Source: Chromobotia macracanthus
Taxonomy: Eukaryota > Chordata > Actinopteri > Cypriniformes > Botiidae
Direction: 5' to 3'
NCBI GenBank assembly: GCA_036877525.1
Contig: JAZGTH010000008.1
Span: forward strand, 10,508,001 to 10,572,000
DNA length: 64,000 bases
Part shown: positions 23,168 through 34,666 of the stretch, piece by piece
Position numbering within the stretch: position 1 is the stretch's first letter
How the letters are laid out: each line of letters begins with the position of its first letter
Translations under genes and position numbers: made by a program
Notes under the pieces: generated by a model
What the model was told of the DNA's origin: nothing
Seen by the model: the letters and a program-made list of their open reading frames with translations, nothing else
The model's database searches: none

Positions 23168-25813
23168 TTACAATCCTGTTTGTTCAACATCTTCTTCATA
23201 AGCTTTGTTCATTTGTCCTTTATCTGAATCTTCGTATGGGTTCACCATTTCCTTCATCTTTTTAGCTTTCCTGAAAACATTGACAAAAAAAATAAAATAA
23301 ATCTTCAATGAGCGATAATTTACTTCAATACTTAAAATTTAAATTACTGTGGTAATTAAAGTGGCAACTCATAACTTTCGTCTCTCTACCACCATCTATT
23401 TAAAACTTAAAATTGCAGGTTACTTTACATACTTTTTTATTACATATACTGAAGTTAAATGGACCCAAACGGGCATTTCCTGGAAAAAGGGTTAATTATT
23501 ATAAACTTTCTGTTGCGAATTGGAGTAAGAAGACCGTGTTGAACACAATCTGTCACGTACTTGCTCTATAACAGATTTTTGTTCATTTTTAACCCAAAAA
23601 AAGTTATGCATTGCAGCTTTAATTATAGCACAATAACATGTATAATGTTGCTAGGCACTATAAAATACAGTACTACTTGTTTGTATAAAAGATTACAGCA
23701 GATTAATAGAAAGGGGTATTGTAACAAGTCACGCCTGTCAAAAAGTCAAGCTTTTGTGATGATGCAATTCTTTATGTCAGCGTACAGACCATGCGTGCAT
23801 AAACTGCACAAACACTGATGCATTACTGTAGTACTTCCCCTGTGATACGTACTTCTTCCTGCTGAATACCCCTGTAATGACAAGGTAGATCCCCAAACAC
23901 ACTATCAGTCCCATCACCACTCCAAACACCACCAGCCAGATTGTGATCTTCTCCTCTTTCGGTGGAGCTAATGTTGCCAGCAGCCCGACAAATTCCATTG
24001 TTTCATCACTAAGTAGAAATGCGCTGTTGATACGTCCTCTTGAAAGCCTGTGACAGTCAGCACACTGTTTAGTGAGGGGAATTCTGTGGCCACTAAAATT
24101 ATTGCTTAAATTTCCCTTACAAATGTCTTCAAATTTCATATTCATGTCACAAATTGTAAAATATATCAGTAGTTGCCCCTTAGAATTTTACATTCTGTGA
24201 ATATAAATATATACAGTATTTTAGTTTAAAGCTGCAATCTGTAACTACTACAAAAAACACTAACTGAACAATAAGCTTATAATTATGATTTATAATTTGA
24301 GCTGCCGGGCCAGATTTCCCAGGAAATGTCAGTTTGGCTTCATTTGACTTCAACATACCTAATGAAAAGTATGTAAAGTAACCTGCAATTTTATGTTTCA
24401 AACAGAGATGGCAACAAAGAGGCAAAAGTTACTGATTGCAGCTTTACAAATAAATTCTACAATGGAATACATAAAATATTATTCACATAGAGCATAAATA
24501 TTGTAATATTGTTTAATTGGATATTAATGGAGCATGATTTATAAAAATACCGGATTGCTGCCTCTACTTCTGCTTTAGGAATGACCATGCCTGGAGTGGT
24601 TGGATCCGTCACCACAAAATAAAAGGAGATTCTGGGGGTTTCTTTGTATGTATGGATGTTCTCTGACCTGTGTGTAACAAACACGTTCATGTCACTAGAC
24701 AATGATTCATGCTCATGATTCTGAAATATTCATTCAGATGAGGATGAAAACAGATAATACTCACATGAAATTAATTACTTGCCCCTTTTCTTCCAAATAG
24801 TACTGGCGCATTGCAAAAGCCATTGTGGCCTTAAAGAGATACATTTCATTGGAATTCCAGGTGTACTAGAGATAAAAATAAGCAATAATTAAAGCATATT
24901 CCGTCTGTATCTGTAAACTAACGTGTTTGTTTCATTTTAAACTTTTAATTTCACTTACTGCATCACTTCCCATGGCAGCTTTTAGACTTATTCTGACTTT
25001 AAAAGCATTTTCTGAATCTGCGTGATAAATGTATAGTTTTAATAAATTAAATTTTGTATAATTCTGTATGGTAAGAAACTCTCATATCGCAATTGTGTGT
25101 ACTTATGGTGTAAAATCACTAAAATTCTACAGAAACAGCGTATAGAGGAAAAGCAAAGTGCAAGTTCAAATAAAATACTGACATGGGTCACTATCGATGT
25201 TCCAGTCCACCAGACGGTTGTTTTTCTGATTCTGATCCTTCAGCCATTCCATGAGAGTACTGAAGTAGTTCAGCAGAGGCTGGGAATCCATCTTTGTGGT
25301 TCCCGCAACCTCTTCCAGAGCTCGGGTCCAGGATATGGATCGGCCCAGTTCAAGCATGTGCCTGCAGGCCAAAGTAGCACAGTTTATTTACAGCAGTTCT
25401 GTTTGTTATAATGTGTCTGTCAACCTGCAGTAGCGTTATTAGAGGACAGTGTGTCACAGTGTGTCACATACCTGAGTTTGTTGCCAGCTTTGGTTGAGTT
25501 TGTAATGTCACATTTGTAAAGCGGGCCGGTGTGGCCGGCTTCCTTACACAGCGCCTCTTGAAACTGAAACTGATATATAGTTCTAGTGAAGTACCTGTTA
25601 GAGAAACAGAAGAAACGGGAGGACATCAGTTTGTTTTTAAATGGTACAAATAACACATGCTGCAGAAAAGATTTTACTGTCAAGATGAAAAGTACATTTG
25701 TATGATTTGTCATTCCTTTGGTTTTGCACCTGATAAGGCACTTGTTTGAGTGTTTGTAGATGCATGTAAGTGTACAATCTTTCTCTTTTAATTATAATAA
25801 TAATATAATATAT

Positions 25814-25895
<82 letters not shown>

Positions 25896-25960
25896 GCGAG
25901 AGAGATAGATGATGGATGGATGTGTATATATATATATATATTAGAGAGAGAGAGATAGAG

Positions 25961-26016
<56 letters not shown>

Positions 26017-29000
26017 GGATGGATGGATGGATGGATGGATGGATGGATGGGTGGGTGGGTGGGTGGGTGGGTGGGTGGACTTTGTCATAATACAACACAC
26101 ATTACCTAATGAATGAGTAATCTCCAGACACATGGAAAAGCGCAGGAGGGTCACAGTATGACTCGTCTCTGGGTACCGGCTCGGCTACACCCACCAGCTC
26201 TCTCCTGTGACAGTCATGAAGCAACTGCGTTATGAGTTCATAACCTACATTTGGGTACATTTTTACATCTTCACACAGCTTTTGGCCAGAGTGCATAACC
26301 TGTATCACTCACTTCATTTCCCACCAGCGCAGCATCCACTCGTCTTTGGGGATGGTGCCTTTAAAAACCTGCCATCTCCACTCCTCTAACATGTAGGTGA
26401 AGGGCAGGGTGGCCACGATGGTGAGCGCCTGCTTCATCAGGAAGTTAATATCGCTCTCTGTGGGTAAAAAAGCTCGCCGTTACATATCCTTACAATAAAG
26501 AAAAAACTATAAAATGAAGAATTCACAATCAATTTGACCCAACCAACAAACAAAAATATCCCAATGTTGGAGTTTAGCTTAAAAGAAGTGTGAACCGGAA
26601 AGCAAATGGTGAGTTTATTTTAACTGTTCGCGTTAAAAGATGTTTTAACTTGAAAGAAAATACGATGATTGAGTTTATTTTAATTGTTCGTGGTCGTATT
26701 TAATTTGTTTTATAACTACTTTTCAGATCAAATGGGAAAAAGTAATGTGCGCGTTTCGCGTAAAGCGGTCGCGCCGTGCGCAACTGCGCATGAGCGGAGG
26801 GCGCCGCTGCGCTAACAGCGACTTTTGGAGACGCGCAGGTCGGAGTGAAGCTTTCCTTTCTGTCTGTGTTTCAATATACAAGCAATCGTGTATCTCCAAG
26901 TGCGTTTCTTTGCGTCTGCGCAACAGTGTTTCTTGTCAGATGTCAATTAGAGAGTTTACAGAAACGCTGAGCCTTTGCACCTTGGGTACAGTGATTGGCA
27001 CGCTTCTGTTTTTGCTTGCCACCAATTGCCAAATTTTCCCAAACAGACGGGCAGAAATGTGACATTATACCGTAGTCGTCTTTGAAGTCGGCAGGTAGAA
27101 GACCCAGGGCCTGCAGGTGAGATGGTGTGGCCGCGGAGAGGGACATGATCTCTCCAACAGCTTCGTGGAAACCTTCGTTTGCGCCATCTCTCAGCAGATA
27201 CGCGCGGTGACGGTAAGCCATCTGATACTGGTTATGACCCATCTCATGATGAACAGTCAAGAAATCATCCATGTTCACTTCACTGCACATTTTAATTCTG
27301 AAAACAACAACAACAACAAGCGTGTTTCTGTTCACATGTGCTGGTTCTTCTTTCATTCTTCTCCATGTTTCTCCAATATCATTAAAATGTTCTTTTATAG
27401 TAACTTATTATAACTTAAATGTTAAACTGCAACAAGGCCTGCTAAACTTTCCTTAAAATATTATGTAATAACTTTAATGCTTTGTTTTAAAAACTTATTC
27501 CACCCTGTAGAGAAGACTCTGTAATGGATCAGAAGGGAGTACATGATCATAGAATTACATTTTTGGGTGAACTCCTCTTTTAAAACAGACAAAATTGTGA
27601 ACGATGTAACTAATAATTTCACGGATGTTTTAATTAATGTGCTAATTCTAATGTGAAACATTATTTTACATAAACTTTTGACAAGAATTTTGACCGTATA
27701 TAAGGCAGCATTATCGGCCTCACCTGAAGTCCTCTTTGTTTCCCATGTCCCATGCGGTTGGATGGCACACCACTTTCCTTCCATCGTCAGGCTTCACAAA
27801 CATCGACTTTGTCCAGAAGTTGTCAAACATTGCTGACATATTTACAGACATGAAGAATTTTTCTGCCTCTCTAAACATTCGCATTTCATCCCAGCCCTGA
27901 ATTTGGAGAAGAAAATTCATTAAAATAATAAAAAAAGCAAACACAGTTCCCTAATCTTTAAAGCTGTAATACGTAACTTTTTTGGCAACAGTTTTTGAGC
28001 AAGTACAATTTTATGTTTCAAACGGAGGTGGTGATTGAGAGACAAAAAGTTACGAATTGCAGCTTTCAAGACACTTTAATTGCTGTAGCTAAATAATTTT
28101 ATTAAGCACAGAGATTACATGTAATCTTTGAACAAATAAAACAGACTATGTAATCTAGATTATTATACACATTTGAAGATAAAAGATAAAAAGGGCGGAG
28201 TACAGAAATAAAACAAATGGTCACATGTCTCACCTGGGCCACCATTTCGGAAGTTACATCAATATCAGGCTTTTCAGCATATGGGACAGTGAGAGGGTAA
28301 AGATTAGTCCAAAACCGTCCCCACATATCACCTAGAGTGTCAAAGATGATGTCAGAAAAGGTTACCATTTCTCATCCCCACCATATGTCATTTAAAATCA
28401 CTCTGATAATTGCACATCTAACAACTGCCCTTTTTGCCCCACACAGGCAGTACTACATATATTACCGAGCAGGTGTGCGGGAAGACAAGCGTCTGGTTTG
28501 ATGTGTCCAGGATAGACGTTCTGCAGTCTCGCTCTCACATAAGCATGAAGCTCCTTGTATAAAGGTAAGATCTGGAACACACCAGCGAGTTTTGTAAACA
28601 AAACTAACGTGTATTAATTTGTATTAATGGTGCCAAACATTTTTAGGACCAACCTCCTTGTAAATTCGCCTGGCATCCTCCATAACTTGGTCTCGGGTGT
28701 AGCTGTATTTGGGTTCATCAATGGTTTCATAATCTCCCCTCCAGAAATCTCCATGGTCAGCGTAATCTTTGAGAATTCATTAATGAGCATCAGTCCAATC
28801 TTATTTCAAAGTAAATGCTTGGTGTGAAAAGGCTTTAAATGTGAAAAGGCTCATACTGTTGAGTCTGGCTGCTTCGTTCTCCAGGTCTACATAATCCTCA
28901 TACAAAGGTCTCATCTTCTTCCCTGTAGCCACTCTCCAGCCCTCCCACACATGCAGACGTTCGTAGTAGTCTCTGCTGTTTGCCATAATGCTCTCTAGAC

Positions 29001-31017
29001 CTGAAGAAAATGTGTATATCATGACATCAGGTATAGTGGGACACTGTTTAACAAATCCTAAGTGTGAACTTTGTGTGAACATCTGTGTATTTGTGATAAT
29101 GGATTTAAATGGATTTTACTCTCATGTCATTCCAAACGTGTGATTTTTCGTTTTATTTCCTTCTGAGGAACACAAAAGAAGAATTTTTTTTAAGTACGTT
29201 GTCAACCAAACAACAGTGGCACCCATTGACTTCTATTGTATGGACACAAAACCAATGAGACATTTCTCGAATGATCTTCTTTTCTGTTCCACAGAAGAAA
29301 TAAAACATCATATATTTGGAATGATATGTGGGTGAGGAAGTTTCATTTCTGATGGATGAAATAACCCTTTAAATAGTAAAAAGTTTAAACAGAGCCTACT
29401 ACACTTCTATTGGGAGCTGAATGCATAAACAGCCAAAACATGAACAAATGCGTACAAAGGATGGATGTATACAACTTTGTACATGATAGGCCTGGAGATT
29501 GGTTGTTGAATCTCAAAGACCTTGTGTGGCTCATGTTACCTGACAGTGAATTTTACTCCATGCATATGAGCTGTCATATCCTGTTTTTGTAAATAAACAT
29601 CACATTTTTCATTGTTCTCAACAAATAGGCTTGAAAGTTCTCTTTTTCAGATCTCCTTTTTGTGTGTTGAAACAATGTGCAGTACGATCCTCTCACACAC
29701 ACCCTTGAATTTTATATGCAAACAAGGCATCTGGTTTATCAGCCAAATAATTTGCTACATCATTAGGTGGGGATGTGTGTTCAGCTGACAGTACCTGGTT
29801 CCAAAGTCTGACACTCAAAGGGGTCGTCCCTTGTACACACGGTGGCAGTGTTGTATATAGTGCTCATGTCTGCTAAGATGTTCCTCAACTGTAATACACA
29901 AGGCAGAAACAAGCCACTTGAATCATTTTAGTTTCTAAGCAGGCATGAATTTGCTATATCGGCGAATTAAGAGCTCTGTGTTGGGCAGGATGTTAAAAAA
30001 CGGTTTGCATAATTATTGTAAAACAACATGTTGTACTTACTTGACTGGCCTTATCAGGTGAAAGGGCTCCTGATCCCTTATCTTGAAGTTTACTGAGCTG
30101 GAATTTAATCTCTGGATCAGAGATCTCATCAATAGGGAAGGTGGTGGAGTCCGCTGAAATCTTATTGTAGTACTCGCTCCAGGTCTTATATGCCTCAGCC
30201 TGTGCAAGAGAGTTGATGAACACACATCCAGTTGTTACTGATCATTTATTTTCTTCCCCAAAGACTGTATATTTTGTCATATCCATAACTGTTGTTTGAT
30301 TGGGTTGTAAACTACTTGTCAATACAAATTAACATTTAAAAGAGAAACTTTGGATCTCCACCTTTTATGCTTCAAGGCCCCCCGTTGTCCAGAACAATAT
30401 TCGAAGGCCCCTTCACAATTTTTACCCAGTAAAATATTCTTTATATTCTTGGTGTAGATAGTTAGATATTTGTTATACAAATAACCAAATATTCAAAAAA
30501 TATCTTGATTTTATGTTTCAGCTTATTTTAAATCATTTTCAGTCACCTTGAGGCCCCCTAGGAAGTTTGTTAAGGCCCCCAGTGGGCCCCAGGTTGAGAA
30601 AACTGGTTGTTTTAAAAGAAGCATGTTTTTTAACGTATGCATTTGGCAGATGCTTTTATCAAAAACAGCCTACAGTGGATTCAATCTATACATTTATCAG
30701 TACAGTCTGTGTGTTCTCTGGAAATCAAACCTGAGACCATGGTGCTGTTAACAGCATTATAGAGAAGCAGCAGGATATGTAGAGAAAAGCATGTTCAGGA
30801 CTCTTCACTGTTCTCAGATCTGAAACGCACGTACCTCTTTGTCTGCGTTTTCCTGGGAGATATCTGTATTGTAGGCCCAGGATGCAAGAGAATACTGGTA
30901 GACGAGGCGGGATGCATCTTCATCAAATTTCCTTAAGAATTCCCTGGCTTTTTCCTCCACTGTCTGAGTGGAGGCCACAGAAGCTATAGCCAAAAGCAGG
31001 AGGCATTGAGCAAACAT
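23168..31017 (-). CDS. ace2: Angiotensin-converting enzyme 2, complete
   Basis: ACE2 is a type I membrane zinc carboxypeptidase that turns angiotensin II into angiotensin-(1-7) and carries a collectrin-like part linked to amino-acid transporters. Eighteen coding exons were read: 30835-31017, 30041-30199, 29795-29888, 28857-29000, 28654-28766, 28466-28571, 28234-28331, 27724-27896, 27071-27297, 26313-26457, 26106-26204, 25472-25594, 25183-25361, 24959-25017, 24765-24865, 24551-24667, 23853-24047, 23168-23270. They sum to 2418 nt, 805 aa, the human length. A signal peptide is at residues 1-17. Zinc ligands H374, H378 (HEMGH) and E402 fall at the human numbers; LFHVSGDY and R514-Y515 are kept. 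The collectrin-like segment is about residues 615-740, the membrane helix is [20 protein letters not shown], and the tail has NPYE and ends in a PDZ-ligand-like TGL. All splice sites are GT/AG. Nothing suggests a break. Confidence 0.96.
23356..23622. mobile_element. Second short repeat family
   Basis: The ends TTAAAGTGGCAACTCATAAC and AGTTATGCATTGCAGCTTTA enclose GCAGGTTACTTTACATACTT. It lies in the last intron of ace2. Confidence 0.7.
24226..24446. mobile_element. Second short repeat family
   Basis: The ends TTAAAGCTGCAATCTGTAAC and AAGTTACTGATTGCAGCTTT are well preserved. It lies in an ace2 intron. Confidence 0.75.
25818..26080. repeat. Compound microsatellite (TA)n, (GATA)n, (GGAT)n, (GGGT)n
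   Basis: A long TA run is followed by GA-rich DNA, then GATA, GGAT and GGGT tracts in series, each apparently derived from its neighbour by point change. It sits in ace2 intron 11, ending about 25 bp from exon 11. Confidence 0.9.
26744..26915. promoter_or_regulatory. CpG-rich patch in ace2 intron 9
   Basis: Within an AT-rich intron this stretch has dense CpG (GCGCGTTTCGCG, GTCGCGCCGTGCGC, GGGCGCCGCTGCGC). It also contains CAACTGCGCATGAGC, which resembles an NRF1 site. Such a patch may mark an internal promoter or be a foreign insertion; no coding exon joining exon 10 was found in it. Confidence 0.35.
27957..28067. repeat. Second short repeat family, shortened
   Basis: TTTAAAGCTGTAATACGTAAC to AAGTTACGAATTGCAGCTTT within about 110 bp, in ace2 intron 7. 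Confidence 0.7.
30626..30772 (-). repeat. tRNA-derived SINE-like fragment
   Basis: The tail (GCATTTGGCAGATGCTTTTAT on the plus strand, then TACAGTGGATTCAA) and a decayed head with GGTTTGATTTCCAGAGAA on the minus strand are visible. It lies in ace2 intron 1. Confidence 0.5.
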
Positions 31018-33394
31018 CTCAACAGCATGTGTCCGACCAACACTGACACTGATGTTTCGCCAAGCGCGGTTTTATCGAAGAGGCGTTATTGCTTTGCCCT
31101 TTGAGCAGGTGCCATAACTTTAAATGCAGGAGATGTTGTGTAATCTCTTATGCATTATTATTTTTAGAAGTTATACACATGAAACTTTAGTACTTGAAAC
31201 TTTAGTACGTGAAACTTTAGTACATGGGCTCTGGGTTTTAAAGACGTAGTGGTTTAAGACTGAGTGGTTGTTAGCACGTTGCCATGCAGTTGCTAGGGCG
31301 GTCAGGGTGGATGCTACGATTAATACTTCAATTGGGTTTTTTTTTAAATCAGCTTGGTGAAAAATCTTCAGTGTTGCTTGGCTTAAAAATTTCACTATTT
31401 ACTGCACCAGCATGAGTCAGCAATTTATAAAATTATCCAGACTGACACTTTGTCATATTAATTCATTTTGTTCCTTAGTATTTATCTGACAGGTGCATTG
31501 TGTATCCAGTACTACAATTCAAAGTAAAACACAACTTAGTCAAAACATAGAAAAGTTTCGTGTGTGTTTGTGTGTGTGTGTGTGTTTCTACATGGATGTG
31601 AAAATAACGAGACCTCTGTCCTCTACTTACAGGAAAGATAACCTTGAGTACGGCATGCAAACAATCTAGGCCCATAAAACCATAAATAAAATAGATTGTG
31701 AAGATTTTAAATGGATCGCTATCAAGATAAGTTCTGACGCAGTTATGAAATTCTAACTATTGTACCTTACTATTAAACTACATAAAAAATAAAAAAATAG
31801 ATTGATTAGATTGAAATATATTACTGCTGGATTATGTTGAGGACCACAAAACTATTTTAATTTTGAACTGTGTTAATGTCATGATTTATTAAAATGAAAT
31901 AGCTGGGCAAATATTGAAACAGTCACTATAATTAAATTTTTAACAGTGTATAATCTTTTCACCATCACAATTGTGAAAGTAAAACTTCCAGTGAGGGTAT
32001 TTATGTGTTCTGCTGTCCAGATGTTTAAATCTGTTTATTTTATCTTAACCATTAGGCAGGGATGTGGTTCCTTTATCATGAATAAACTAAAACAAGTTGT
32101 TGGTGTTTTATGGTTTGTACGGAAGGTGAAGTTTGGTCGAAGTCAGATTATCTGTCAGATAAAAAACAACGCACTCACAGAACGTGATTAAATGTTCAAA
32201 CAATAAGAATCAAGACTTTTCACTACGTTCCTGTTTATTTATTACCTCCTCGTAGTTTTTTTTAGTAAAACTGTTCCCAACTTCTTACATTTATTCATTT
32301 AGCTGCTAAATGAATAAATGTAAAATGTAAACTTCTTGACGCCCAAAACTTTGAGTGGAAAATAGTGTTAGAATTGACCACAAACGTTTTAAATGTTATA
32401 AGAGGATGAAGAGGATCCTTCTTATGAAGTAATGCCTAATATTTATACCATATAACATCGTCTACCTACATTTTCCTCTCCTTGTTTGTAGTTTTCTGTA
32501 CCGCTTAACATTTCATATATGCTTATTATTGACTCGACTGTGCAATAGTAGTTACATGACATGACCACCAGGTGGCATCTGTAGTGATCCCATCACAAGA
32601 GGTCGCATTATACACAAGAGTGGATCTCGTAACCACACAGCATGTATTGTGATGATCTTATTTAACAATTTGACTGGTGAATATATGGTGAATAATGGTG
32701 AATTCACTCTTATTTTTTCTAGTTTAGCACATCTTTCCAAACAGTATTAGTTCTTTACCTTCAGATGATGGGCTATTCCTACAGTCCTATAAATTAAAGT
32801 TATAAGTATTACGAAATGTATTTATTGATGTGTATTTATTATTTATTGTGTTTATTGAACACCTTGATTTGACTTCATCAGAGTTATAAAAACGTGTTAT
32901 CATGAGACCGTCTTCTGCAGCCATCGTAGCTGTTCTCCTGAACGAGTTTTCGAATTCTATGACGGTGAAGGCCTGGCTCGTTAATATTAATTACGGCGTG
33001 CGATTGGCCCATACTGTGCGACGTCATCGGGTTCTAATTAATATTCAAGAGGGGCGCCTTGACCGTAGTAGAATTCGCACATCCACCGTCTCTACACGGG
33101 AGCATCACGAACTCCCGTCCATGGCGCAAGCGGTTCAGTCCGTGTTTTCGCCACCCTCTCTATTCTTTACAGCCGCTTCAAGCTCGGGCTCAAAGCGCTG
33201 AAAAAACCCACCGAGAGGCATCCAGGATCGGAGTGAGAAACCTCCATCCACGTATGATCTCCTCCAGCGGGGGAACTGAGGTGATGGAGGGTTGCACGGA
33301 GCATTCGTGGATATTTGCTTGACAGGCACCCGAATCTTCTGCTGGATTAGTTGATTTACTCATTTATGGGGGATTTGCATGTACCTTCTCAAAA
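31018..33394. promoter_or_regulatory. Intergenic between divergent ace2 and nhs; both promoters
   Basis: The two genes are head to head about 2.4 kb apart. On the ace2 side, read on the minus strand, a TATA-like GATAAAA lies at 31070-31076, about 55 nt before the ATG. A DR1-type nuclear-receptor site (half sites TGCTCA and AGGGCA with one base between) lies at 31095-31107. On the nhs side the stretch 32900-33394 is CpG-rich, as expected for a CpG-island promoter and 5' leader. A (TG)n run is at 31561-31584. No further gene is visible. Confidence 0.5.
31070..31107 (-). promoter_or_regulatory. Candidate ace2 core promoter: TATA-like box and DR1 element
   Basis: Read on the minus strand, TGCTCAAAGGGCA is a direct repeat of nuclear-receptor half sites with one-base spacing, the pattern bound by HNF4/RXR-type factors. 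It is followed 19 nt downstream by CGATAAAACC. The position just upstream of the ace2 start fits a short leader. Gut and kidney expression of ACE2 under hepatocyte nuclear factors is known in mammals; binding here is inferred from the motif only. Confidence 0.35.
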
Positions 33395-33674
33395 ATGCCA
33401 TTTGCCAAACGGATCGTTGAACCCCAGCTGCTGTGCAGACACCCCGTCCCCAATGATGAAGGGTTACTGTTCGAGGATCTGTGCGCCATCACCAATGTGG
33501 CTCTTTCTCGGACCCTGCGGCAGCTCTCCGACTTGGCAAAACATGCCTGCTCCTTATTTCAGGAGCTTGAGAATGAAGTCCTGTCCACAAACCAGCGGGT
33601 CCGAGCTCTGCAGAGCAAAATCGGCCAAATTCAGCAAACCGCAAGTGCGCTCGATCCCAAACTGGAGGCTGTGC
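33395..33674 (+). CDS. nhs: nhs exon 1 (WAVE-homology domain, long isoform start)
   Basis: NHS is an actin-regulating protein; loss in humans causes Nance-Horan syndrome (cataract and dental anomalies). Exon 1 starts [11 protein letters not shown], the hallmark NHS start, then codes for the WAVE-homology domain: [20 protein letters not shown] and [14 protein letters not shown], ending LDPKLEAV at a GT donor (GTGC/gtaagt). It holds 93 codons plus one base. The exon lacks the long Pro/Ala-rich insert that human NHS has between the start and the domain. A CpG-rich leader precedes it, and exon 2 is about 30 kb away at 63823. With ace2 as neighbour, nhs itself is favoured over nhsl1/nhsl2; which teleost duplicate (a or b) cannot be told. 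Confidence 0.93.
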
Positions 33675-34618
33675 GTAAGTAGCGCGTTTAGGTTTTACGC
33701 ATCGATTACGCCGGAGATTTCACACGGTAAAATGAAATGTATTGCATGTTATTGTATGGCGATGAATGAATGTGATGGTTATATGCATCAGGCCACATGA
33801 AGGCGATGATGTGAAGCTTTGCCGACCGAATTATAATGTGTCACACGCCTGTATGCGTAACCAAGACCCGCACCGTGACCGGCTGCGTTTTCGCTCCGAT
33901 GCGAAACGTCTTGCACCATGGCATGACATTCAGAGTCTGCATAACGTGTCGTGTATGTATGATGTTTAAGTTTTTAAGTTATTGTGAGGTAGACCTGGTT
34001 ATCTCAAGCAGCTGTTTGTAAAGAGGGGCGTGTGGGGTCCATGGTTCCGGTCCGCTATTTCCCATCCTCTGCTTATTAATATGGGTAAAAGCAACAGCTA
34101 TCTCTGCAGGTATGACATGGGTTTTATTTTTTCGATACATCGGAATAAACATCTCATTTTAAAGAGCACCAATATAGATATTTTAGAGTCTGGAGATTGA
34201 AACGCATAATTGCATAGTCACATTTGGAAAATGTATAAAAATAGAAATGTTTTCGTATCCTTGAAATACAGTAAATGTGAAGCAGGTTTATTATGGACTT
34301 GAATATTATGTCCTCATGATACATTAAACTGGCACTGAATCCACCCGTAGCTGCTCCCATAGACTTAAAGCCAGATATGAATAAACCTTATAATCTGATG
34401 TTTGGTTTAAACGCGATATTTTATTACGCATTTTAACCCATTTTTACATCCTGCTTTATAATATGGGTGTGGAGAGATAATAAAAATGCCCGTGGAAGAG
34501 GCATGCATGGCTGCAGCATTGCGTCCTCCACCACATCCATGTAAAAAATGAGTTTTGTCCAACCAGGAGAGACAAACCTGTCTTATAATTTAAAAATCCT
34601 CCTTCTACATCATTTCAG

Positions 34619-34666
34619 ATACATGGGCTGATGAACTGAGGCCCCAGCGCCCCTGTGAAGCCTCCG
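34619..34666 (+). CDS. nhs: Candidate in-frame cassette exon of nhs (48 bp)
   Basis: A pyrimidine-rich acceptor ending CATTTCAG precedes 34619 and a strong donor GTGAGA follows 34666. The 48 nt between stay open in the phase set by exon 1 (one leftover base) and hand the same phase on to exon 2. It would insert 16 residues reading HTWADELRPQRPCEAS between LEAV and VSNLD. Some NHS-family transcripts carry a small exon at this place, as far as I recall; usage here is inferred from splice sites and frame. Confidence 0.5.

Noticed and set aside
23853..24667. A separate collectrin (cltrn) gene
   Set aside because: These exons splice in phase with the upstream peptidase exons and complete an 805-residue ACE2, so they are its collectrin-like C-terminal part.
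25637..26154. Long open frames of Tyr/Ile/His/Pro repeats on the minus strand
   Set aside because: They are read-outs of the TA, GATA, GGAT and GGGT microsatellites in an ace2 intron.
26745..27062. 105-aa plus-strand frame over the CpG-rich patch
   Set aside because: The basic, Arg-rich read-out follows from CpG content; it overlaps ace2 intron 9 and has no family resemblance.
32902..33201. 99-aa open frame upstream of nhs exon 1
   Set aside because: It lies in the CpG-rich leader or promoter and is out of frame with nhs; at most an upstream ORF.
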